The notes below the pieces were generated by a model. It saw nothing but the letters and a program-made list of their open reading frames with translations. It did no database searches and was not told the origin of the DNA. A stretch of 64,000 bases of DNA, from the NCBI GenBank assembly GCA_016802295.1, contig JAESIW010000154.1:1-64000 (forward strand). The letters are read 5' to 3'. Numbering within the stretch: position 1 is the stretch's first letter; every line of letters starts with the position of its first letter. Position numbers and translations under genes: made by a program. This DNA comes from Brachionus rotundiformis (taxonomy: Eukaryota; Rotifera; Eurotatoria; Ploima; Brachionidae). Shown here piece after piece: positions 10,560 to 23,874 of this stretch.

Positions 10560-10820
10560 AAAGAGTTCGAAAGGTTCCGAATAAGCGTGAATCAGCTTAT
10601 ATTTATAGGCGTTCGCGTATGAGCGGTGCGTAATCCCGTTTTACTGGGATATGGCGCCGCTTTATCGGTGGATGGCAGATACGACGCGCATATTTCGAAT
10701 ATTGTCTTGCACCAGTTTTTCAAGATGATAAGGCTGGAGAAGTGATGCATTGACAATTGGGTCCACTTTTCGAGCAAAAAAGCCTCTGTATCGTTGCAGG
10801 ACTTTGCTCTTTGGGTTGCC
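10560..10820 (-). pseudogene. GC-rich decayed coding island, family unknown
   Basis: Base composition jumps here: 10621-10680 has 33 of 60 G+C against roughly a quarter in the surroundings. On the minus strand one frame reads as a protein-like stretch of about 85 residues broken by two in-frame stops, with segments such as KVDPIVNASLLQPYHLEKL and NGITHRSYANAYKYKL. I do not recognise the family. It may be a transposase or another element remnant. The composition suggests a recent arrival from a source less AT-rich than the host. Confidence 0.4.
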
Positions 10821-11126
10821 AGTAAGTAAGGCTTTTGAAATATTCTTAATAAAAAAGAAGATTCCTTAGACCTAGCAACATAATATTCGCTTTTTAATCC
10901 GGTATAATTGCAAGTTTTTTAAGTTTTCACAACACGTTTAAACATGAAAAATCGGATTTTTATGCACACATCATAAGGGGTTCGATTTTAAAATGTGATC
11001 GATAGTAACTTATGCGTGTCCTAAAACCTAAAGTTTAGGTTTTATCCTACGCATTGTTTTGGAAAGGTTTACGGTAGTAAGATAAAAAAAATTTAAACCT
11101 AACTGAAAAACAGGAATTAGAAAAAT

Positions 11127-12897
11127 CTAAATATCCTCTTTTTTTTTTTTTAGTAATGGTATAAAAAAACACATGAATCCACTTAATCCTATAAGGATGC
11201 CAATAAAAAAAAAAGGCATTGAATATGATTTAAAAATATCATACAAAATACCTATCGATGGTGGACCAATAAGTGTTGCGATTCCTTGAAAAACTAACAA
11301 AATTCCGAAAGCGTTAGTTAATTTATCTAGTCCAAGTAAGTCAACCAAAAGAACAGAAGTTAATGATATATAACCTCCACTCGTAAACCCAAATACGACA
11401 GAATATATAAGAAATCCGGAATAAGTTGTGAAAAATGGCTCAATACATGTAGCTATTCCACAAATAGTCAGCACAGTTGCGTATAAAAATAATCGATTAA
11501 CACCTTTAATATCGCTAATTATTCCTAAAATAACACGACCAAAAGTATTCGAAATTCCAATAATTGCCAAAAAATAGTCACCATGTTTTGTTGGTATTCC
11601 TAAAAAAAAGTAAAATAAAAAAACATCAATAATAAAACTCAATTTTTAATAAATATTGCCTTAAATTATGTCATCAAAAGACGAATAAATATTAAAAATT
11701 AATCTAATTAAAAAGTGCTTTATTTTGAAAAAATTTACCAACACTGTTAGCTTGATCAACAATATATATAAATGGTGCGTTAAATCCAAGACTTGTTAAA
11801 AAATTTGAAAATGAAAAGAATATAAATATTTGATCTTTTAAAAGTGAAAAATCAAAAAAATCTTTAACTGTACTCAAAAGTGATTTTTCTTCCTGTAAAT
11901 CTTCAACTTGACCTAAATTTACAGTACTCATTGATTTTGTAGCTGTTCCAGTTATGCTTTGTAAGCTACGTATATGAGCCATTAAATCTAAAGTTGATTT
12001 ATTGTTTTGTTTAATGTAAGATCTAGAATTCCCTTTTATTGAATATTTTTTTTCTCTGGAATAAATAACATGATTTTCATTTAACATTGGCATACTTTTT
12101 GCACACTCAATAGCATCTTCTGGTGGACATAAAGAGGTATTTTCTTTTTTTTTTATATCAATTTTATGCGAATAGACAGTTGGTAAGCTTTCTGTAATTT
12201 TTTCAGTGAAATTTTTTTTGTCCTTTAAATTATTTTGTTCTTTTGATTTGAATTTCTTGTTTCTTTTATTTATTTCGGACGGTTCGATTGGTACTGGTTT
12301 AATTAGTAGTCCACATATAATTAAATTTAAAACAACAGCTGCTTTAATAAGAAATGCACCATTTATACCATAATTATCGACTAAGATTCTATTTAATGGA
12401 CTTAAAACAAAAGTCCCGAAACCTGAACCACAAACTGCGATTCCTATTGCGATTGATCGTTTTTTTTCAAAATAATAACCTACACTCACAATTGCTGGTA
12501 CATATATTAGGCCAAAACCAATCCCAACAATTAAACCAATTGTAATATATAGAAAAAAAAAATTTTTAACAAAAAAACTCAAGAAAAAACCAATTGCAGC
12601 AATTAGGCTACCAATTATTGTTGTTTTTCTGCAACCAAATTTGTTCGTAAAAATAGAGGCAATCGGCCCACAAGATAACGTTATTGCTGGAAGAAGAGCA
12701 TGTACAATACTTGCTTCGCTTCGTGTGACTTTAAATTGATCAATAAAGTTTGTTAAGTATGTCCCAAGACTATATGTAATTCCATCCATTATAAAGTGAA
12801 TAATTAAAGAAGAAATTACAACCACCCAACCCCATCCTCCATCAGGTGGAATGAATTTAACATCAATTAAATCTCTATTTTTTGCAATAACCGTCAT
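11127..12897 (-). CDS. SLC16-type monocarboxylate transporter (MFS)
   Basis: Two exons (12897-11739 and 11599-11127) join in phase to give 543 residues. The N-terminus has the family signature PPDGGWGWVVV at residues 18-28, where the first membrane helix starts. About six helices follow, then a long charged loop (about 210-340), then the second six-helix half. This is the classic 6+6 layout of proton-linked or facilitative monocarboxylate carriers in the plasma membrane. The second exon restores the helix with SNTFGR. The 139-bp intron has a GTAAAT donor and a T-rich acceptor. The product ends in a Lys/Glu tail. Substrate cannot be told from sequence; SLC16 members carry lactate, ketone bodies, thyroid hormone or aromatic amino acids. 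Confidence 0.9.
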
Positions 12898-13734
12898 TTT
12901 TAGATAAAAACCTTAAAATTAAAATTAATTTACATTAAACAATCTTTTAGAAATAATGCAATTAAAATTTGGCTCTAATAGAATTTACTATTTTATCTGA
13001 AAAAAAAACAATTAATTTGGCCAAAAAATCTTAGTATTATCACCTATAATATCATCTTGTATATGATCATTTAATTAAGCTTTTAAAATTTTAAAGATAA
13101 AAATAAAAATATTGCAGTATCATGCTAAAAATTTCATTGTCAACATTTACTTCATTTTATGTCAGCAATTTCTTTATTATTCTTTATTATTGACGATAAA
13201 AAAATTTGGCTTGTTAAGGCTTAACTAAGCTTATCATAAGCAAATATTAAAAAATCATACTTTAAATTTATAAACAAATAATTATTTATGTTTTAATTAT
13301 CAGAAAAATATTTATTAGAAAATGTTAATTTTCTCATAATTTGTAAATGTTTAAAATTACTGAAAATCATTCCTAAAGTGTATATGTATGAATAAAAAAT
13401 AATTAATATTAATTCATTGTAATAATACTACTAATGATTGAATTATTAGAATAAATTATTTTATTTTTTAAATGATGATTAGAAAATACAAAATTATAGT
13501 TTAATAACATAACAAATTAACATCCTTAAAAAAGCTTAAAAATTTTAAGTGTTAGTATTTACTATATCATATAGTAATCAAAGTTTGAATAAATTACTTT
13601 TTTTTTATTTTTGATAAAGGCGAAATTAAAAAAGTTGAATTTTTTAGAATTTTATTTTAAAATATTTAGAAATATTAATTAATTTAACAGTAAGATTGTA
13701 AATCTTTTTTTATTCAAAAGATAGCAAAAATATT
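12898..13734. other. AT-rich intergenic DNA
   Basis: It holds the 5' flank of the transporter and the 3' flank of the ARM-repeat gene, both on the minus strand. Nothing else is recognised. Confidence 0.5.
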
Positions 13735-15384
13735 TTAAGCCTGGGGTTGATATTGTTCGATTCTGTCTAATAATTGCTCTGAATAGCCTGGTGAATAATA
13801 CCTTAATAAAATCAAATTAAATTTAAATAATATATATAGGTAAATTATATATAAATCTCTATAGTACTTGACAATTTCTTCTGGATAACAGTTATTTATT
13901 GTGTTTATGTACTCTGCTAAAGGTGATCCGTCTTCCGGTTTTATTTCTTGAATTTTTTTTAACCCACCACTTGTCACAAATAATCGCCTCGCTTTTGGAT
14001 CATGAGGTAAAACTTTACTGAATTGAGCAACTATATGCTTTAAAATATTTGCTGGAGCTTCATGTAAAAGTGGTTCTAAGGCAGGTAGATAAACACATTT
14101 TTGAAGAATATTTTTAAGAGCTTTTTTGCTTTTCTGTTGCAAATCTTCTGAAGATTCTGATTTAAGATAGCATTCTAGCAACTTGGGTAACACATTTGTA
14201 AGTGAAACGGCTTTTGCATGTTCTGGTGTATGACGCCCAATTTGACCTAAAGCCCAAGCTGCAGCAGCTTTCAAATGATCTTCTTTTTCTTCAGAAAGAG
14301 TAATTGCTAATTGAACAACTCCTTTAGAAACAATCACTGCCATAGCCAAATTTTCGGTATGTGCACCTACGTATCCAAGCATCATAACACCTGGGAGTCG
14401 TATATTACCTCTATTTTCGCCTATAAAATCAACAATTGCAGCCACACCACCTGCATTTACAAGCAATTGAGCTAATTCAGGCGTATGTTTTGCAACTTCC
14501 CGTATCAAAGTGGCGCAATTTTTTTTTACGTATTCATCTGAGTCTTTTAAGCATGCAAAGCTAGCTGGAAAGATTTCTGCTTCTACAACCATTTCAGCTA
14601 AATCAACGGAATGCTTTGCAATTTGACTTAAAGCAGAAAAAACTTGCCTTTTAAGTTTTGAGTCAGGATTTAAGATCATTTGTGCTAAATGAGCTATTGC
14701 ACCTGCGTCAACCACAGTTTGAGCTAATTCGGGTGAATGCTTTGCTAAATCACTAATAGAAGAGGCAGCGATTCGCTTGAGAGCTATTTCAGGTTCTTGG
14801 ATACAAAGTACCAAAAGTGGAACAGCTCCTGCATCAACAACTGCTTGAGCCAAATCAGAATTATGTCTAGCAATATAGCCTAATGCCCAAGCCGCTGCTT
14901 CTTTTACGGTTGGATCAAATTCCTCTAGACAAATGACTAGAGAATCGAGTGCACCACAATCAACTACTGACTGAGCAAGTTGAGGTGAATGTTTTGCCAC
15001 TGCTCTTAATACGAAAGCAGCAGCTTTCTTGTAAAATCGCTAAATCAAATTGTTTGTTAAGATTTAAAATACCTAAATTTTCTTATATAAAATTACATTT
15101 TGTTCGGATAGAGAATAGACTAGTTGAGGCAAAATATCACCTTTTACAACAGCTTCTGCTAAATTATCATTGTAATTTGCTAGTCGCCCTAAAGCCAAAG
15201 CAGCAGTTTGTTGAATTGTTGGTACAACATCAAGCAATAATGGTCTCAATAAAGCCATAACACCTGCATTCTGTAAAGTCTCAATATTCTGAGGTCGAGT
15301 AGCGAGCTCAGCTACTGTTTGAACAAAAGCTGTCCGTGATTTTTGATATTGTTCAAAAACTTGGAGTACTTGTCTCTGGCTCAT
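13735..15384 (-). CDS. SPAG6: Sperm-associated antigen 6 (axonemal ARM-repeat protein)
   Basis: Three exons (15384-15097, 15039-13868, 13801-13735) join to 508 residues, close to the usual 509. Introns are 57 and 66 bp. The protein is a chain of armadillo repeats, seen as recurring AKHSPELAQ / VVDAGA patterns, and it ends in the conserved PEEIV-YYSPGY tail, which only reads through when the last short intron is removed. SPAG6/PF16 sits in the central-pair apparatus of motile cilia and is needed for flagellar motility. Conservation with the vertebrate protein is high along the whole length. The start is the ATG of MSQRQVLQVFEQYQ, matching the family N-terminus. It points to an animal with 9+2 motile cilia or flagella. 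Confidence 0.96.
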
Positions 15385-16793
15385 CTTCTTATTATAATTT
15401 TTTTAAAAAGTTAAATTCTTTTTCTAGATTTAGTAACTTATATTAAGACAAATAACAATTAGAAAGGATATTAAAATTTTGATAAATGAAAGTGTAGCTT
15501 AGCAACCAAATCAATCGTTTCCATAGAAATATAATCAGAAACTCAAAAAAAATAAGAAAATCGAAAAAATGTATAAGCAAATAACTGTTTGAAATTATAA
15601 TAGAAATTAGATTTATTAACTATTTATTGATATTTTATATATTTGATTATTTAAAGATATAACTATATATTAGGATTATTATTATATTAGGATTTTTTTT
15701 CGAAAATGATATGTTATTTAATTAAAAAAATAAAATTTTTATTTATTCATTTCATATTTATATATTCAACACGAAAAATACCAATGGTCAAATCCTCAAA
15801 TAGGCATTACCGAATTCTTTTAGTGAAAAATAATAACAAAAAATAATTAAATAATTAAACCATTTAAAAAAAATAAGTTTTTTTGAACTTATTTTTTATA
15901 ATAGAAATTATAAAAAATAAGAAGTTAATATTAAAAGAACAAAATAATATAATTAATTATATTGTTATTAGAATGAATTCTTCGCTTTAAATAAACAAGC
16001 TAAAACTGAGTTGATCTATAAAAATAGGATTTAAAAGAAAGAACAAAAATGTTCAAAAATTTTAAAAATTAATAAATAATCTTTACTTTAGAACGAACAG
16101 CATAATTATTAGAATTTCTAAGTCTATGCAATATTATATTTCTAAGGTATAAGGTTTCTTAAAAGGATTTTTCTGATTAAGATCTCTTAGACCATTGGGC
16201 AAAAAAAATAAGTAGAAGTAGATTTATGATAATTTTATTTAGCTCCTTTATTCTTTTCGTTCGATTTTTCTGGACCACAAGTTATGACACGCCTTTGAAC
16301 CATGCACCAAAGTACATCTCACCCATGCTGTAATATTGTTAACTTTGAGCGCATGCTCTAATAGCGTAATCACTCGTTAAGCTTCGCATCAAACGCTAAT
16401 TCATAAGACATAATTTTAAAATGACATATTTTGGATCAATAAATTTTAAAAAATGAAGAAGTTTTTAATAAAGATTAGTCAGACAGGATTATTAAATCCA
16501 TATAATACTTGAGCTACATATAAACCATCATTTTAGCTATTAAAATAAATTAACTGTTTTTTTTCAAATGTCAATATCAAATTATATGCCTTTATTTTTA
16601 AAGATCTTTAACATTAGTTTTATGTAAAACCATTGAAAACGAATATTTTTATTTATAAAATAATACAAGATAAAAAAAAGTAAAATCGTTTTTCAAATTC
16701 ACATCATATAATTTCTTTAATTTTTTAATTTACAATTTTATCTTACTCAATGTTTTTTCATTAAGATTTCGCAATTTGTAAATTTAAAATAAT
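15385..16793. other. Intergenic DNA with a GC-richer patch at about 16255-16405
   Basis: It is mostly A+T runs. The patch 16261-16320 has 26 of 60 G+C and contains short broken reading frames on both strands, perhaps an old element remnant, but no family is recognised. Confidence 0.4.
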
Positions 16794-19093
16794 CTATTCA
16801 TTTGGAACAGTCTTTTTGTTTGATTTTTTTTTCTGTTTATCTTCTTTCGATTTTTTTTCATTCTTCGGTAGCGGTGAATTGACTGGTTGCTGTTGTGAAT
16901 TTTGCTGGTTAGTAAATTGATTGGAGATAATTTGGCTAGATTGATTTTGAATTTGGGATTGATTTGGTGGAATTTGTTGATACATATTACCATATTGCTG
17001 CTGTTGAATCATCATCATTTGTTGTTGTGACTGTCCTTGCTGATTGTAAATTGGTATGTTTTGTTGTTGTGGATGCTGGCCATATATTATCTGTATTTGA
17101 GGTTGCATTTGTTGATGCAAATTGTTTGAATATTGTGGCGGAGGTAATTGTTGACCAGCTGTCTGCATTTGTCCTGGAAAGTTTATTGGTTGTGATATTT
17201 GTTGTTGAATCAAATTAATATTTCCATTGATATGATGCTGTGGTGTTTGCTGAATTTGGTTTTGACCAGTATTTTGCTGGTTTCCTTGCTGTTGCATGTG
17301 GGTTGATTGTTGACCCATATTTACATTATTATACATATGCATTTGATTCATAGGCATTTGAGACTGATGATAGTAACTCATATTTGAATTCATGTTAATG
17401 CTAGTGTTTATTTGAGACATTCCATGTGTTGGCATGATCTGAGCTTGATTTGTAATGGTTTGAATTGGAGCTTGAGGTCTAATTTGTTGTTGAGGAATTC
17501 GATTGTTTCCAGAATTTTGAACATTGTGAGATACTTGATTTGACATTGGCGACTGAATAATTTGTCCAGCATTAGATTGATTAGGAGTTTGGTTGTTGTT
17601 GGGACTAATTATTGAAGCATTTACGTTAGCAATTGGAGGAGTATTTGTTGATCTAAAGTGTTGCGAATTGTATTGATTTTGGTTCATATAAGAAACTTGG
17701 TTATGTGGCATATTTGATTGTAAATTAGGTCTAGTTATTGTTGATGAAATATTTGATACAGTAAACCTTTGTTGTGATCCCATTAATGAATTTTGATTAT
17801 TAGATGTTTGTCTTTGTTGATCATTTTGATTAGTCAACTGAGTTTGCTGATCATTTTGATTAGTGTTCAAATTATTTGATGAAGATAATTCAATAGGTTG
17901 CTGCAAAGAAACCACATTAATAGCTGGAGGATTAGATATTGTCATCAAATTCTTAAAGTAAAAAATTTATTTTTCTAGACCTTTAAAAATAAGATTTCTT
18001 ACTTTTGTAGAATTAGCATTATTAATTAGATTTTCAAGCCCCTCACGTATTAAATTTTGAGCTCCTTCTTTAGTTATATTTTTATTTGCCATCGAAGCAC
18101 TAAAATTATCTGTAAATTCTTTCCATTGTTTTTGCACAAGTTCGTAGTGTTTCGAGAAAAATTGGTTTTCTTGATCATCAGTTATTTTAAAATCTTTTAA
18201 TTTAATCATTTCTTTGTCAAAATCTTCAGATAATGATATAAATTTTCGCTTCTTTGTTTCATATTTTTCTTGAATTTGATGCAGTTCTTGTTTAAGTTTT
18301 TCTTGATGAGTCTCAAGTGATGTTACTTGTTTTTTTAATTGCTCCATTCTTTGTTGTGTTACAATAGATCGACTATCTTGAACACAAAATTCATTAAAAA
18401 TATCATTTAGAAGTCGGTTGTTTCGTTGAAAACGAATTGATGCCTGAGTTTTTTGAGAAAGACTTTCATCTATACCATCATCTTCTGCAGGTTCAATCGC
18501 ATAATGAGACAAAGCAGTTGAATAAATTGTTCCCGTATTAACAATATCACTTGACTTGGAATTCAACGAAATCAATGTTGGATTATTACTTACTAAGCTC
18601 GAGATATTAGATGCACCATTAGGGTTCTTTGATTTTTTAGATGCACTTGATAAAAAACTTTGGTACTGTGGAGAATTGTGAAATGCTTTTAACTGTTCAC
18701 AGTATTCAAACTTAGAATTTTCATATTCATTTATATACTCTTGTTTATCAGAATCACTTAATTCTTTCCACATTTGTTGAATTATGCAACCGATTTCCCA
18801 TTGCTTTTGATCTGGATTAGCACATTTAACTTGATCAAAAACTTTTTTACTAAAACGCATAAAAGGAGATAAAGGTTTTTCTGGTAGTTTAACTTTGTTT
18901 GCTTTTAGATCAGTGGATGTTTTGATGTTAAGTTTAAATGGTTGATATCCAGGATGTCCATTTGACGATAAAATCAAAGGAGATATATTTTCTCTTCGAA
19001 CTAAAAAAAAATGATGGCTTAGAAATTAAGATCTTGATAATACAAATCAATTATACCTAGAGAAGGATAACGAAAATCTTGCTCTGTCGACAT
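16794..19093 (-). CDS. SMARCE1: BAF57/SMARCE1-like HMG-box subunit of SWI/SNF chromatin remodeller
   Basis: Three exons (19093-19057, 19000-18003, 17951-16794) give 730 residues. The first exon is only 37 bp (MSTEQDFRYPSL). An HMG box lies at about 54-125 (PEKPLSPFMRFSKKVFDQVK, WEIGCIIQQMWKEL, HNSPQYQ), very like BAF57. A coiled coil follows at about 215-270 and is also typical. From about 345 the protein becomes a long Gln/Asn/Ser/Pro-rich tail of some 370 residues, ending in a basic KKSKEDKQKKKSNKK stretch that may be a nuclear signal. The human protein has 411 residues, so the tail is a lineage extension. BAF57 is a non-catalytic DNA-binding subunit of BAF/PBAF complexes. The in-phase donor GTAAGA at 18002 supports joining the tail exon. 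Confidence 0.92.
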
Positions 19094-19493
19094 TTGATTA
19101 TTTTTATCCTAAAAATAATTCAAAAAAATATATATAATGTATAGATATTACTTAGAAAATGACTTAATCATAAAAATTAAATGTATGTTTTTTATTATTA
19201 TTTTGACTCGTTTTTCAAATTATGTTTATAATCAATATCTTAAAAAATTCATGCATCAGAATTTTTCTGCCCTTATTTTTGAAATATTTTATGCAGTGTG
19301 CAATTAGCATAAAATTTACTTGTTTTAGATTTTTTGACTTATATATTTGAAATTAATAAATAAATTGAAAATTTTCCATACATTTATATTAAGTATATAT
19401 CTTCTGTACTATAACTTTAATATTAAATTTGTATTTTTATATTATTAAATATTTGATAATTTTAAATTCATTTATTTAAAAAAAAATTAGAAA
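19094..19493. other. Spacer between ATP11-type flippase and SMARCE1
   Basis: This 400-bp AT-rich stretch separates two minus-strand genes. It must hold the SMARCE1 promoter or leader and the flippase 3' end. No further gene is seen. Confidence 0.5.
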
Positions 19494-22400
19494 TTATACT
19501 AAAGTATTAAACAATATATCACCGTCTAATTCAGTTAATACTGTTTTATAGTATTTTTCTTTTTTATCTATTTCTTCATCTATTTTTGCTTGATTCTCAC
19601 TTGAAAATTTTGTCTCAAAATTCGTATCTTTATCTTTAAGATTTATTTTGTTGAAATTAAAACCATTGCTTGATATTGATCGGTTGATTTCTCCAACTCT
19701 TGATTTTGATTTTGATTTTCTTTTAGCTAATTTTCTTTCATTCTCTAAATATAAAAAAATCGAAACACGAAGATTTTCGATTATTTTGATAATTATATCT
19801 GGTAAGATAGCAGTTACAACTATTAAAATTATAAGCAACCAAATTGATCCACTCCTGAAGAGATCATAAAATATCCAAAATAAATTTTGATCATCAGTTA
19901 TGTAGGTTAATATTGATGGCATTATAAATGAATTTGGTAGGAGACAGGTAAAAACAAAACCTAAAACACTTAAGAAATAACCAATTAAGGTAAACCAAGT
20001 AATAAAGTGCCATTCTGTTAGTAGTTTTGCGTGAACTATTAAATCAATCAAAACGATTATTAGAGCTCCAAACTGTATCATTCCGGACATCTTTTTAAAT
20101 TAAATTAATTTAAAATTTCATTTTCATTTCATTTTTTACTATTTAAAAATGTACCTTTCCATCTGAGTGGAATGAAATATCATCTTTGACAAATAAAAAT
20201 GAAAAAAAATATGCTATTAATGAATGCCATAATCCTAAAAGGTTCCACTTAACAAATTCAAATACTGATAATGATTTATTATTCTTAATCATTCTTAAAT
20301 ATTGAGTGATTATTTTTTAACTAATTATTTATAATTTACTTGTAAATTTTTGGATTCTTATTTATTTTTTTCTCTGATTTCGTCTGTTCAAATATTCCAA
20401 AAAATAATATTGGAGCCCCAGTCAAAGTTATATTGTAAAAAGTTAAAATAATTGAATTATAAAGAGCCTTTTTTTAAATCTTTTTTTTAAAGTTTAACTT
20501 AATTATTAATAAAAATCATACTGTTCCAGAAAAAGCATTCCAAAACGAAAAATAAACTTGGCAAATTACAAATGCAACATTCTTATAAAAGAAATATTGA
20601 ACCATTACAGCAGATCGCGTATAATACAAATAACCATGAAAAAGAAGTATTCGTTTCAGAAACTTAAATTTTGCAAAACAAAAGTCACTGGATTTTGCAG
20701 CATTATTTCCTTCTTTTCCGAATAATCCAAAACCTATATGAGCTTCCTGAATCATAGAAACATCATTGGCTCCATCCCCTATTGCAGCAGTAATAGGTTT
20801 TGCTTTGCTCTTTTTTATTGATTTAACTATCTACAATACAAAAAATTTTTTATCCATTCACGATATTAATTATTTAATCAATATATTAGCTAAAAATACC
20901 TGAGCTTTCTGAGCAGGTGATAAACGACATCCTAAAACTGCATCACAACCAGAACATAATTCGGTAAAAATATGGTCTAATTCATGATGCAATATGAAGC
21001 CAAATGTTTGACCATCTACAATCAGTGCAAAATCTTTGACTGGTGTGTTTTTAATTCTAAATATTTTAAATTGAAAATCAACAAAAATAACTCAACTTAA
21101 TTTTATGTACTTTTCTATGTTTAAACACAAATGTTTTTTAATATCCTCAGTATCGCTCATAGACGTCAAAAAGATTTTATGTGCTGACTGTGAAAAATGC
21201 TGACATGAAGTTGAAATGTTAACTGCAGTTTCAGTTTTGTCTCCTGTTAAAACCCAAATTTTGATTCCAGAATCTCTCAAAGATTTTATTGTATTAGCAA
21301 CATCTTCTTGAAGCAAATCTTCTATTCCTGTTGCACCAACTAGAGTTAAATTTGATTCAATTTCATCATAGACTAAAGCAATTTTCTCATTTCTATTTTC
21401 TATATCATTGTAAGCATTAATAATTTTTTTTTCAATATCTTCATATTCTGTAACATTCATTTCTCGATAGGCTAACACTAACGTTCTCCAACCTTTTGAA
21501 CTAAATTCTTTTAGCTGAGATTCACATGTTTTAATATCACCAAAAGTGCATTTTGAAAAAACAGATGAATCAGCGCCTTTACAATAAAGAATATATTTTT
21601 TTGTTTTATTATCCTTCACAATAATGCTCATTCGTTTTCGAGTAGAATCAAATTCCAGAATTTGTTTTATTTCATAATATTTATTTTTTGAAAGAAAATT
21701 TATTATACGCGATTTATTTTCAGAGTTTGATTCCATTTTTCTGTCTCCTTCAAAAACTATTCCTAAATTGCGTAAAAATTCAATAAAACACATTTCGTCA
21801 GGACTTGAAGCTTGATATTTTGTTTTATCAACTAAATCAATTTGGACAGTATGACATAAACTGATTAACTCGAAAAAACGTTGAAATTTTGAATCCTAAA
21901 AAAAACAATTTTTTACTTAGAATTTGAAATAAAAGCAACTTGGGAAATGTAGTTGTTATTTTTGTATTTGATTTATAAAAAATATCTACTTTTATATTTT
22001 CTGAGTTTTTTTTGTTGATTTGATACAATTTCCCTGACCTTTCTTCAAAAATTTCTTGATCAATTGAAAATTGTCTGAATACCATTTCATTCCTAGTTAA
22101 AGTTCCAGTTTTATCTGAGAATAGATATTCTACTTGCCCCAAATCTTCATTTAGATCACTGGTGTTAGCTTTTGCTGATTTATTTGTTTCCTCATCATAT
22201 AATCTTTTAAAATAAATTTGTACTTTTCAAAAAGCTTAAAATTTTTTTACTTTTGATCCCATTCGATAAATTTTGATCCCAGAAATCTTTGCATTTCTAC
22301 GGTCACGTATAAAGATAAAGGTATTATATAATTGAGTAAGTTCATAAAATAAATCAAAAAAATAAAGTTGTATAAATTTCTATTTTCCTTTTATTTTAAA

Positions 22401-23874
22401 AGAAATTACTAATTAATTGAATTGAATTGTTTATAATAATAAAAAATACTTTAAAGTATTTAGGCTCAGTGCCTTTTAAATACCAATGAGTTTCATAAAA
22501 ATCTTGATAAACAAATGACAATCCGTAGCATAAAAAAATAAGAATTAATAAGATTGCCAAAAATACAAGAATGAATGTATTTAGTTTTCTTTGTTAAAAA
22601 AATTTAAATTTTTTTATTTAATTATTTAAAATATTACTTTTCAATGCAAGATAACTTATTGGATTTGAGTTTTGAATTAAGCATTACTTTAGTATCAAAA
22701 CCAGTATAAATTGCACATCCATAAATTTTTGGAGATATTTTTAGGCAAGATCCACGTAATAATATGTTATCATTTGTAATAGGAATTTCATTTTCTCCTA
22801 ATAATATTTTTCCTTTAAACTGATATAAATTAGTATTAGGATTATCACATAAAATAATTGCTTTAAAATTTGATAATTTTTCCTCAGAATCAACTTCATC
22901 AAGATTTTTTGGTCTTAGCTTTTCTTTTAAATTTGTTTCGCCATCCAAATTCGTAGTTGTTATGTAACAAGAGCCATCCTCAGTATCTGAATACAATAAA
23001 ACCATATCACAAGGGAACATAGATCCTGCTGTTACTTCAAGAATGTCTCCAACTCGGACATTTTTCCATTTAGTATCTTTAAAAATTCCATTTTTAAACA
23101 CACGAGTTGAACTTTCGTTAATTTTACGATCTTCTCTATGTCTTAAGAAATCTTCATATGCCTTAATAAACTTTTTTAGAAAAATAAATTCTAAATTTAT
23201 GAATTGTTTCCGACTTGCTTAATAGCTGTTACAAAAACCACAATTGCCAAAGGTACTACACTTGTATAAGGACTTGACGGAGGATCTGGGATAGCAAACT
23301 TTTCAGGAAAGGAAAATTAAGAGGAAAATTTTTTAAATTCTTTGAAACAATATATTAGTCTTTTTTCTTACAATTACAATGACATTGATTAGAAAATAAA
23401 AATAGGCAATTCGACGAAATTGTTCAAAAATATTTTTCGGTAAAAAATTCCAAATTGTATACTAAAACAAAATTATTTTTAAAGAAAAATATTTTTTAAA
23501 AATAAAATGAAGCTTACTTTTGATGTTTTTATAAAATTATTTTTTTTATTTATTTTGAAATGAGGATCTTTTAATATTTCTGGATCTTTTTCTTTGAAAT
23601 TTACATATATTTTTCTATATCTAGGGACTTTCTTTCCTATTTTTTGCCTCTAAAAGACAGTCAATTTAAACTTAATATATATCTGAAAATGATTTATATT
23701 TATCTCCTTATGTTATTAAAATTAAAAATTAGAAAATAAATAAAAAATCAATTTTTTATAATAATCTTATAATTTATAAGAATATTTTATTGAATTTGTA
23801 GATAAATTAATTATATCAAATAAGTAACTTACGATATAATCGAGAAAATTTTCGTATAAATTGTTCAATTTCAT
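19494..23874 (-). CDS. ATP11: Class VI P4-ATPase phospholipid flippase (ATP11 type)
   Basis: Fourteen exons can be joined in phase to 1158 residues: 23874-23833, 23649-23518, 23461-23372, 23298-23215, 23161-22638, 22588-22450, 22387-22251, 22203-21990, 21895-21111, 21056-20900, 20830-20522, 20467-20340, 20293-20155, 20090-19494. Key parts: N-terminal KYTIWNFLPKNIFEQFRR; actuator motif DGETNLK; membrane motif NYIIPLSLYVTVEMQ; phosphorylated D413 in DKTGTLT; KGADSSVF; LTGDKTETA; hinge GDGANDVSMI. Ten membrane segments are expected. Membrane and flank motifs (SDLNEDLGQVEY) fit ATP11A/B/C better than ATP8. ATP11 enzymes flip PS/PE to the cytosolic leaflet together with a CDC50 subunit. One donor (GTCGGA at 23214) is weak. 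The exon 8 end was chosen by phase, so that border is less sure. Confidence 0.92.
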
